DNA of 64,000 nucleotides. It comes from Agromyces bauzanensis (GTDB lineage: Bacteria; Actinomycetota; Actinomycetes; Actinomycetales; Microbacteriaceae). The stretch is taken from assembly GCF_014645655.1 (NCBI RefSeq), contig NZ_BMMD01000003.1:124001-188000 (forward strand), given 5' to 3'. Of this stretch, positions 1 through 6,666 are shown one piece after another. The number at the start of each line of letters is the position of its first letter. The stretch's first letter is position 1. The position numbers and the translations under genes were made by a program. The notes beneath the pieces are model-generated. The model worked only from the letters and a program-made list of their open reading frames with translations, searched no databases and was not told the origin of the DNA.

Positions 1-675
1 CGGATCGAGCGCCGAGCACGGTTCATCCATGAGCAGCACTCGCGGCCGCACCGCGAGCGACCGAGCGATGCAGAGCCGCTGCTGCTGGCCGCCCGAGAGT
101 CCCGCGCCGGGTGCGCGCAGTCGGTCCTTCACCTCGTTCCACAGGCCGGCCTTGACGAGGCACGATTCGACGAGCTCGTCCTTCTCGCCGTGCGAGACCC
201 GCACGCCGGTCAGCTTGAGGCCGGCGATGACGTTGTCGTAGATCGACATCGCCGGGAACGGGTTCGGCTTCTGGAACACCATCCCGATCTGCTTTCTCGC
301 GTCGACGAGCTTCCGCGCCGGGTCGTAGATATCGTCCCCGTCGAGCAGGACCTCTCCGGCGAGGCTCGCCGATGGCACGAGCTCATGCATGCGATTGAGG
401 ATGCGGAGGAAGGTCGACTTGCCGCAGCCCGAGGGGCCGATCAGCGACGTGATCACTCCCGCCTCCATGGTGAGCGAGACCCGGTCGAGCACCTGGTGGT
501 CGCCGAACCACGCGGTGATGTTGCGGCCCTCGAGGGTTGCGGGGGTCGCGGGCTCGGGTTCGGCCGCCTGAAACGGCTGCTGCTGGATGCCGCGGCCGAA
601 TCGGGGCGGGCGGATGCCTTCCTGCCCGTCAGGGCTCTCGGGAATCACCTCGACGGTGGTGATGTCGTCGGTCAT
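1..675 (-). CDS. pstB: Phosphate ABC transporter ATP-binding protein PstB (3' part beyond the window)
   Basis: Cytoplasmic ATPase that powers the PstSCAB phosphate importer. The 225 codons present carry Walker A (GPSGCGKST), the PstB-type segment [19 protein letters not shown], the ABC signature ([16 protein letters not shown]) and Walker B ([12 protein letters not shown]), where the window ends. The last 60 or so residues are missing. The start is the ATG at 675, preceded by GAAGGAAG. The first 45 or so residues are a non-conserved extension before the usual PstB beginning. It is the last gene of a long minus-strand operon and is separated from pstC-pstA-pstS by six surface-protein genes; the gap to the gene before it is only 57 bp. 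Confidence 0.97.
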   Translation of the reverse strand, partial: MTDDITTVEVIPESPDGQEGIRPPRFGRGIQQQPFQAAEPEPATPATLEGRNITAWFGDHQVLDRVSLTMEAGVITSLIGPSGCGKSTFLRILNRMHELVPSASLAGEVLLDGDDIYDPARKLVDARKQIGMVFQKPNPFPAMSIYDNVIAGLKLTGVRVSHGEKDELVESCLVKAGLWNEVKDRLRAPGAGLSGGQQQRLCIARSLAVRPRVLLMDEPCSALDP

Positions 676-732
676 GGCCTCGTCTTCCTTCGGGTTGCGC
701 GGTTCAGGATGCATGGATCAGGGGGCGCGGGG

Positions 733-1737
733 TCAGAGCAGGTTCGGCAGGAGCCGCACGACCTCGCCGGTCACCCAGAGCGCGGCGAGCACGGTGAGCG
801 GCACGAACACGATCCAGGTGCGGCGCGGCCCCACGTTGCGGTAGGCCCAGACCGCGACGAACTCGACGACCACGAGGAACTGCAGCGCGAACACGAGCGC
901 CCACGCCATCGACGTGTCGCCGCGAAGCTCGCGGTCGGACTCGGGCAGCGTGGCGAAGTTCGTCAGCCGCACCCCCCTCGGCTGCACCTCGCTCGCCAGA
1001 CGGGCATCCACTCGGGCCACTCCCGTCGGCGAGAAGGGCACGCCGCGGGCGGTGGTGAGGATGACGCGGCTCTCGCCCGGCGTCAACCGTGGCGGGGCCG
1101 GGTCGCCCGCGTAGCGCAGGCCGATCACCTCGAACGTGTGCTCCCCCTGCCCCGTGATGATCGTGAATTCGTCACCGGGCGCGAGTTCTTGGATGCGGGC
1201 GAACGGCCCGCCGAAGGCCGCCGCCCGCCCGAGGATCACGCTCACGCCGACCTGGCCGGGCAGCGAGGTGTCGCGACGATGTCCGGGGCCCAGCTGCGTG
1301 GTTCCCGAATCGGTGCCCTCGACCACGATCTCGCGGATGCCGAGCTTCGGGATCTCCATCAGCGCGACGGGCGCCCCGTCGGGCAGCAGCACGTCGTTCA
1401 CGTCGCCTTCGCTCACCGGGCCGACGCCCTGCTCGAGCTGGGCGCGGAAGGAGTCGCTCAGCTGCTGCTGCGTGACGAAGTGGCGGATCTGGCCGATGAC
1501 CATCACGTTCAGCACGAACGCAAGCAGCAACGCCGAGCAGACGATCAGCGTGCCGCGGATGAACTGCATGCGGGGCGAGAGCACCACCGGTGGGCGTTCC
1601 GGTCGCGGCATCCGTCGGGGTGGCTTCGGCGGCCGGGGCGGCTTCGGAGGCCGGATCTTCCGCGGCGGAGTGGCCGAGACGTCGCCGTACGTGTCGGTGC
1701 TGTCGTATCCGTACGTGTCGAGCTCCATGAGCGTCAT
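733..1737 (-). CDS. Membrane-bound sortase-fold protein lacking catalytic His and Cys (pseudo-sortase)
   Basis: 334 aa. A cytosolic Pro/Lys/Arg-rich tail (residues 24-52) is followed by a membrane segment (about 60-82), an extracellular sortase-like domain (about 120-250), and two C-terminal membrane helices (about 278-298 and 307-328). The sortase frame is clear: MEIPKLGI near 127, LPGQVGVSVILG near 159, FGGPF at 175-179, GDEFTII near 188, VILTT at 225-229. Where sortases have GHR the sequence reads G-R171-A, and where they have LTTC it reads LTTA230, so both the His and the Cys are replaced; an Arg (242 or 246) remains. The start ATG overlaps the upstream stop (ATGA). Transpeptidase activity is not expected. 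A scaffold or binding role in the surface complex encoded by neighbouring genes is inferred. Confidence 0.8.
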   Translation of the reverse strand: MTLMELDTYGYDSTDTYGDVSATPPRKIRPPKPPRPPKPPRRMPRPERPPVVLSPRMQFIRGTLIVCSALLLAFVLNVMVIGQIRHFVTQQQLSDSFRAQLEQGVGPVSEGDVNDVLLPDGAPVALMEIPKLGIREIVVEGTDSGTTQLGPGHRRDTSLPGQVGVSVILGRAAAFGGPFARIQELAPGDEFTIITGQGEHTFEVIGLRYAGDPAPPRLTPGESRVILTTARGVPFSPTGVARVDARLASEVQPRGVRLTNFATLPESDRELRGDTSMAWALVFALQFLVVVEFVAVWAYRNVGPRRTWIVFVPLTVLAALWVTGEVVRLLPNLL

Positions 1738-2558
1738 GCAGGTTCTCCCACCCGCACCGGCTGCGCGAGCCGCCGCAGGAAGTAGCGCACCGCCGCGAAC
1801 CCGAGCCCGACGACGATCAGCACGGCGATGAGCCACGGCGGCGCGAACACATTGGCGTCGCGCGTGAACGACGAGAGCTCGGCGTTGTCGACGACTGGGG
1901 GCGGAGTGAGGCGCGCGTGCACCGTCACGAACGTCCACTGTCCCACCCCTTGGAGGGTGGCGCTGATGGTGCGCTTCTCGCCGGGCACCATGCCGGTCAC
2001 CGTCACGTCGTCGACCTCGCTGATGCGGTGGCCGAACGGACCCGCGAGCCAGAAGTCCGCGGTCGCGTCGATCGTCGACGTCGAGACGTTGCGCACGGTG
2101 AACCACACCTGCAGCTGACCGGCGAGCGGGTTGAGCGATGGCGAGAAGCCCCCCGCGAGCCCGCCGACCAGGAGCACACCACCGAGGCTCACCTCGTCCG
2201 GTTCGGGCGCGGGCGGCGTGGGCGGGGTCTGGTCCACGGCCGACGAGGGCGGGTCGGCGGTGTCGATGAACGAGCCGGATGTCTGCCCGTTGACGTTGAG
2301 CCTGCCGGGCGGCGTGATCGGTGGCCCCGCCGGCGGCGTGATTTGGCGACCGGTCGGGCGTCCGCTGGGCGGCACGGTGGGCGGCGGCGTGGGCACGAGG
2401 CCGTCGCTGATGTCCACGGTCAGGTTTCCGTCGCCCTCGCCCTCATCGGCGAGCGCCGTCTGGCCGGATGCCGCGGTGCCGGTCACGATGAGCAGAGCCA
2501 CGATCAGCGCCCCGCGCAGCGCTATCCGCCGGGCGAAGGTGCGGCGGATGCCGGTCAC
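1734..2558 (-). CDS. Exported, C-terminally membrane-anchored Pro-rich protein of the pst surface module
   Basis: 274 aa, function unknown. It has an N-terminal signal peptide (about 1-37, ending near TALADEG), a long Pro/Thr/Gly-rich spacer (about 50-120), one beta-sandwich-like domain (about 125-225, with WFTVRNVSTSTIDATADFWLA) and a C-terminal transmembrane helix (PPWLIAVLIVVGLGFAAV) with a short basic tail. The layout resembles a membrane-tethered stalk whose folded domain lies outside the cell, like the tail of its upstream neighbour. The GTG start overlaps the upstream stop by 4 nt (GTGA), and its own stop overlaps the pseudo-sortase start, so the three genes are translationally coupled. 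No enzyme motif was seen. Confidence 0.8.
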   Translation of the reverse strand: MTGIRRTFARRIALRGALIVALLIVTGTAASGQTALADEGEGDGNLTVDISDGLVPTPPPTVPPSGRPTGRQITPPAGPPITPPGRLNVNGQTSGSFIDTADPPSSAVDQTPPTPPAPEPDEVSLGGVLLVGGLAGGFSPSLNPLAGQLQVWFTVRNVSTSTIDATADFWLAGPFGHRISEVDDVTVTGMVPGEKRTISATLQGVGQWTFVTVHARLTPPPVVDNAELSSFTRDANVFAPPWLIAVLIVVGLGFAAVRYFLRRLAQPVRVGEPA

Positions 2559-3736
2559 GCACCGCTCCCGCCCGGTGTCGGGCCGGTGCCCACGGCGTCC
2601 TTGTCCCGGTCGTCATCGTGCTCGCCCTGCGCGGGTTCGCCCTGCGCGCGCTCGGCCTCGATCTTGCGGCGGGTCTCCTGCTCGGTGTACGCCATCCATG
2701 CGGCGGCGCGCTTCGCCTCGGCACGTCGCCGCCACTTGCCGAACAGCACGTACAGCAGCACGAGCCCTGCGACCACCACCACCGGCCACGGCGGCGCGAT
2801 GAGCACGGTGTCGCGCGAGGTCTGGGCGACCGCGATGCGCTTGGTCTCGTCGTCGCCCTGGACGAAGGGGTTGAGGGTCACCCAGGGGTTGAGGTATCCC
2901 CAGCTCGCGACCCCGGGCACCTCGGTCTCGAAGGTGCGGGTGAACCCGGGCAGCAGTTCGGGCGCGCCATCGCCCTGTTTGCCCGATGCCGGGGCGCTGA
3001 ACCAGGTGCGCACCCCGAGGGTGACGTTCGAGGCGAGCGCGATGTTGCCGGTGTTCTGCACCGTGTAGAGCACGCGCACGGCCCCGTCGAACGGGTTCCA
3101 CCAGTCGCCCACGTATTGACTGTCGACGCTCGAGATCGTGAGTGCGGCCTGGATGTCGCCTGAGACGCGAAGGTAGAGGCGGGTGCCGAGGCGGCGGTCG
3201 AGGTTCACCTGCTGCCCGGGCGTGACGACCGAGGCGACGATCCCGCCGGGATGGTCGCCGGGCCCCGCCTGCGCGGGCACGTCGACGGTGAACGGGATGA
3301 CGCGCGACTCGCCGGGCTGCAGGTCGAACTGCAGGCGGTTGGCGCCGCCCTCGAAGTGCACCCAGGTGCCGACATCCACCGGCTCGGCGGCGGTCTCGAG
3401 CAGGCCGAATTCGCCGGCGTCGTCGTTGAACGCATCGGTTGCGAGCACCGTGAACGACTGCACCACGGTGCCGGCGTTCTGCACGAGGTACTGGTCGGCG
3501 ATCTGCTGGCCGGGGTCCGCACTGTAGCTGAAGCGGGTGCGGCCGTCTGGCTTGCCGTCGGCGCCCGCCGGCTGCCCCGAGATGCCGATGGTGTCCTCGG
3601 CGTGGGCGGCGGCGGGGTCGCCCACGATCATGCCCAGGAGCGCGGCGCAGCCGAGCAGGGCGACGACGAGGGCCCGGTGGATGCCGCGGGAGGCACGACG
3701 CGGGGCGGAGGATGCGGGGAGGATGACTGCAGTCAC
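2555..3736 (-). CDS. DUF916 / WxL-interacting-protein-like membrane protein
   Basis: 393 aa. Signal peptide about 1-46 (GTG start at 3736), then an N-terminal immunoglobulin-like domain (RFSYSADPGQQIADQYLVQN, later WVHFEGG, LQPGESRVIPFTVDVPA, HPGGIVASV) typical of DUF916/WxLIP. A second beta domain (about 195-300) follows, then a transmembrane helix near 310-330 (WPVVVVAGLVLLYVLFG) and a charged cytoplasmic tail of about 60 residues. In Firmicutes, DUF916 proteins pair with WxL surface proteins in peptidoglycan-associated complexes; here the WxL-like gene is directly upstream. The start is the least certain part: AGGAGG lies 24 nt upstream of this GTG and no closer ribosome site is seen. A hairpin lies in the gap to the upstream gene. 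Confidence 0.8.
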   Translation of the reverse strand: MTAVILPASSAPRRASRGIHRALVVALLGCAALLGMIVGDPAAAHAEDTIGISGQPAGADGKPDGRTRFSYSADPGQQIADQYLVQNAGTVVQSFTVLATDAFNDDAGEFGLLETAAEPVDVGTWVHFEGGANRLQFDLQPGESRVIPFTVDVPAQAGPGDHPGGIVASVVTPGQQVNLDRRLGTRLYLRVSGDIQAALTISSVDSQYVGDWWNPFDGAVRVLYTVQNTGNIALASNVTLGVRTWFSAPASGKQGDGAPELLPGFTRTFETEVPGVASWGYLNPWVTLNPFVQGDDETKRIAVAQTSRDTVLIAPPWPVVVVAGLVLLYVLFGKWRRRAEAKRAAAWMAYTEQETRRKIEAERAQGEPAQGEHDDDRDKDAVGTGPTPGGSGA

Positions 3737-3803
3737 GGGCTGTGCATTTCGCTCGGGTCGCCTCCTGGGAGGCGGTGGTGATGTGGGGGTGGACACGCAC
3801 ATG

Positions 3804-3842
3804 CCGTGTGGGAAAGACGCGAGGCGCGCCTTTCCCACACGG
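3804..3842 (-). terminator. 13-bp perfect hairpin between the WxL-like and DUF916 genes
   Basis: CCGTGTGGGAAAG (3804-3816) and its exact complement CTTTCCCACACGG (3830-3842) flank a 13-nt loop in the 135-bp gap of the minus-strand operon. There is no T-run, so it may be a partial terminator, an mRNA stabiliser or a processing site. Any of these would allow the upstream surface proteins to be made in higher amounts than the downstream membrane genes. Confidence 0.55.
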
Positions 3843-3871
3843 GGATCACGTGGTGACGATCGCTCGAAGGA

Positions 3872-5302
3872 CTACTTCGAGACGAGGGTCAGGGTGACGG
3901 TGGAGTTGTAGACACCCTTCTTCGCGTCGATCGGAGCCTTGAAGGTCAGGTCGGCGTCGAAGTTGGCACCCGCCTCGGTGGTGGAGGAGTTCGGTGCACC
4001 CGAGACGAGCGAGCCGAAGACACCCTCACCGGCGACCTTGGCGAGCGGGTTCACCGTGACGCCGTCCTGGATGCCACCGGCGGCGAGACCGGCGTAGCCC
4101 AGCTGAACGGCCGGAATCACGTGGCCGGCGTTCGTGGCCTCCTGACCCGTGAAGTCCGAGGCGCTGACGTTGACGTCCCAGCCCGAGAGCACGTCGCGGT
4201 CGTCGATCACCGAGAACTGGCCGAGCTTCACCGGCGCGGTCGTCTGGTTACGGCGAACCGGGCCGAGGTCGACGTTCGGGTTGGCCGGGGCCACGATCTT
4301 GAAGATGTTCGAAGCGGTGACCGTGGTGGTCAGGTTGCTCGTGAACGACTTCGCCTGAGTCTCGGTGAGCGTGAAGGAACCCCAGGCCGAGAGCGTCTCG
4401 TCGACGATCGTCGAGGGGGCCGGGCGAGCGACCTTCTCGTAGGCGAAGAGCTTCGCGGCGGAACCGGCCGTGACCTTGCCCGCCACGTCGACCGAGCCGA
4501 CGCCGGCGGCGTCGAACACGACCGTGCCGAGCTCGACGCGAGCGCCGCCCTGGAAGGCAGCCACGTCGAGGGTCTTGTTCGCGTTCGCCGCACCGGCGTC
4601 GATCCCGACGACGGTGCTGTCGGGCGTCGTGGTGAGCGTCGCGGTCTCGGGAGCGACGAGCTCCGACTCGACCACGAGGTCGGCCGCGGGCTCGACGGGG
4701 CCGGTCTCGAGCACCAGCGGCTGGTACGTGTAGGTGTCCGTCGCCGCATCGATGGTGACGGTGCGGTAGACCGAAGCGACCGGGGTCACACCGTTGTTCG
4801 TCGTGAAGGCGAAGCCGACGTTCCACTCGCCACCCTCGGTGAACACCGAGTCGATGCCGCCGTTGTTGGCGAGAGCAAGGTCGCCCAAGGTCAGTGCAGG
4901 CGTGAGGAGGTTGCCGGTTGCCGGGTTGAATCCGCTGTCGTTGTAAGCGCGCCAGCTGCCCGTGCCGCCGTTCATCTCGCTCGGCTTCGCGATGAAGACG
5001 TAGGCGTGGTCATACGTGCCGGCGGCGGTGTAGTCGGTCGGCTTGACCTCGGCGAGGTAGTCCACGGGGTCCATGGCACCGAAGATGTACTGGGTCCGGT
5101 CAAACACCCGGCCTTCCTGCTCGGCGAGCTGGGCGTTCTCATCGAAGATGAAGAACGCGCCCGGGGATCCGTTGGGCTGCGGGTTGACCGGGAAGCCGGG
5201 GCCGCTCGGGATGGCGGCGTTCGCCGCCGACGCGCCGCCGCCCACGAGGGCGAGGGCCAGGGCACCGGCAGCTGCCGCGCGCCACTTCTTGCTGATGTTC
5301 AT
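3872..5302 (-). CDS. Secreted WxL-like surface protein
   Basis: 476 aa. It has a clean signal peptide (MNISKKWRAAAAGALALALVGG, cleavage near ASAANA) and no membrane anchor or sortase signal at the C-terminus. The middle is beta-rich and Thr/Val/Ala-rich. The last 115 or so residues look like a WxL-type domain: LGQFSVIDDRD, then GWDVNVSASDFTG (Trp near 375), and a final strand VYNSTVTLTLVSK in the place where canonical WxL proteins have a second Trp. Start ATG 5302 has AAAGGA just upstream. WxL domains bind peptidoglycan non-covalently in Firmicutes, and the adjacent DUF916 gene is the expected partner. Codon use is more uniform than in the neighbours, suggesting high expression. Assignment to WxL is by pattern only. 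Confidence 0.65.
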   Translation of the reverse strand: MNISKKWRAAAAGALALALVGGGASAANAAIPSGPGFPVNPQPNGSPGAFFIFDENAQLAEQEGRVFDRTQYIFGAMDPVDYLAEVKPTDYTAAGTYDHAYVFIAKPSEMNGGTGSWRAYNDSGFNPATGNLLTPALTLGDLALANNGGIDSVFTEGGEWNVGFAFTTNNGVTPVASVYRTVTIDAATDTYTYQPLVLETGPVEPAADLVVESELVAPETATLTTTPDSTVVGIDAGAANANKTLDVAAFQGGARVELGTVVFDAAGVGSVDVAGKVTAGSAAKLFAYEKVARPAPSTIVDETLSAWGSFTLTETQAKSFTSNLTTTVTASNIFKIVAPANPNVDLGPVRRNQTTAPVKLGQFSVIDDRDVLSGWDVNVSASDFTGQEATNAGHVIPAVQLGYAGLAAGGIQDGVTVNPLAKVAGEGVFGSLVSGAPNSSTTEAGANFDADLTFKAPIDAKKGVYNSTVTLTLVSK

Positions 5303-5351
5303 TGCATTCCTTTTCGTGAGGATTGGAAATTGCTGGAGAGGTGGTGGAGAA

Positions 5352-6476
5352 CTAGCCGGCGAGCGCGGCGCGGAACGGCGTGGTGGTCGACGGCGCGAGG
5401 AAGCCGAACTTCTTCTTCACCGAACCGGCCTGACCCGGAAGGGCGCTCTGCGTGTTGCCGAGCTTCTGGGCGGCGTTGCTCACGACGCTGGCGAGGTTGG
5501 GGTCGTACTTCGCGTTGCCGACGGTCACGCGGGCGTTCTCCACGACGATGTAGGTGTCGCGGCCCCACGTGGTGTTGGCGTAGAACGCGGCGTTCGGCAC
5601 CATCGAGGTGCCGGTGCCCGTCACCGCGGAGGTGCCGGCGACCGGCGAGCCGATCTTGACGCCCGCGCCGCGGCGGTCGATGCCGGCGCCTGTGTTCTGC
5701 GCCACCCACTGCGCCGCCGACATCGCGGTCACGGCGTTGGCCGGGAAGACCGAGCCGTCGGCGAGGTGCGACGTGTCGTGCTCCTGGCCGACCACGACGC
5801 AGCCGCCCTCGGAGACCTCGAGCACGCTCGCCTCGGTGGCGCCGATCTTCGCGATGAAGTCCTTGCGCGTGCCCGAGCCCGACTGCGGGATCACGGGAAC
5901 GACCGTGACGCCGCCGACCTGCGTGATGGTGCACTCGAACAGGCCCTTGAGCGTCGCCTGGTCGATGTTGTCGAACGCCGCGTTGTCGCCGCCCGAGTGC
6001 GCGTACGAGAGCGCGTCGCGCCCGAACGGGATGTAGAGCAGCTCGCCGCTCGCGTTGACCGCCGCGCCCGACGACGAGCGTGCGATGTCGACCTGGCCGG
6101 TGATGGTCACGTTCGCGGGTGAACCCGGCGTGGCCGAGGTATAGGGCGCGCCGTCGATCGAGCGGCTGAGCGCCTTCACGCCGTCGCTCGAGCCGTTGGG
6201 TCGGCCGAAGCGCGGGCCGTTCGACTTCGCCTGAATAGTGACGGAACCGGTTGCGTCGAACGACGCCGCGAAGAGGCTGTTGGCCTGGGAGCGGACGGAC
6301 GCGCCGGAGATGGTGGTGCCGTTGGCGAGGGCGTTCAGGACGTCCTGCAGTGTGTCGGAACCCACGACGACCGGACCATTCGCGACCGGCTCGGCGCTCG
6401 CCGGGGAGGCGACTGCGATCAGCGAGACGGCCACGCCGAAGGCGGCGGCCGCTGCTACAATCTTCTTCTTGTTCAC
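5352..6476 (-). CDS. Secreted PstS-like periplasmic-binding-fold protein
   Basis: 374 aa. Signal peptide about 1-28 (KKKIVAAAAAFGVAVSLIA, ASAEP cleavage). The mature protein looks like a PstS-type binding fold: VVVGSDTLQDVLNAL at the start, then VDIARSSSGAA, YIPFGRDALSYA, TLKGLFECTI and PVIPQSGSGTRKDFI, where PstS proteins hold phosphate with a Ser/Gly/Thr loop. There is no lipobox and no C-terminal helix, so it is probably released or held by other surface proteins. GTG 6476 was chosen because AAAGGAAAG precedes it and the signal peptide begins there. It could carry phosphate or another ligand. Confidence 0.75.
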   Translation of the reverse strand: MNKKKIVAAAAAFGVAVSLIAVASPASAEPVANGPVVVGSDTLQDVLNALANGTTISGASVRSQANSLFAASFDATGSVTIQAKSNGPRFGRPNGSSDGVKALSRSIDGAPYTSATPGSPANVTITGQVDIARSSSGAAVNASGELLYIPFGRDALSYAHSGGDNAAFDNIDQATLKGLFECTITQVGGVTVVPVIPQSGSGTRKDFIAKIGATEASVLEVSEGGCVVVGQEHDTSHLADGSVFPANAVTAMSAAQWVAQNTGAGIDRRGAGVKIGSPVAGTSAVTGTGTSMVPNAAFYANTTWGRDTYIVVENARVTVGNAKYDPNLASVVSNAAQKLGNTQSALPGQAGSVKKKFGFLAPSTTTPFRAALAG

Positions 6477-6534
6477 AACTTTCCTTTTCTCGAGGGATCT
6501 GGTGTGACCAACGCTCGCTCTGGAAAGCGGGCGT

Positions 6535-6564
6535 CTTGGCGGCTCCCCGAGGGGGGCCGCCAAG
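6535..6564 (-). other. Hairpin in the 190-bp gap upstream of the secreted PstS-like gene
   Basis: CTTGGCGG and CCGCCAAG flank a C-run/G-run core (CTCCCC..GGGGGG) that extends the stem with one mismatch. It lies about 60 nt upstream of GTG 6476 in the longest gap inside the pst operon (6477-6666). It could be an internal terminator or an mRNA 5' stabiliser. No convincing -10/-35 pair was found in this gap. Confidence 0.5.
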
Positions 6565-6666
6565 TCTGTGGGGCGTCGATGTCCCACACCGAGGCTGGCT
6601 CGGCGAGGTGAACACTCGGCCGTCGTCTTGCGAAGGAACGCTGTACGGGGGCTGTGCAACAGGCAT

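Noticed and set aside
733-1737. Frameshift or sequencing error explaining the missing sortase His and Cys
   Set aside because: The frame is continuous and both positions are clean substitutions within otherwise conserved motifs, so error is unlikely.
4121-5659. 512-codon open frame on the plus strand
   Set aside because: It runs opposite the WxL-like gene, which has a signal peptide and ribosome site; the plus frame is Arg/Val/Gly-rich and has neither.
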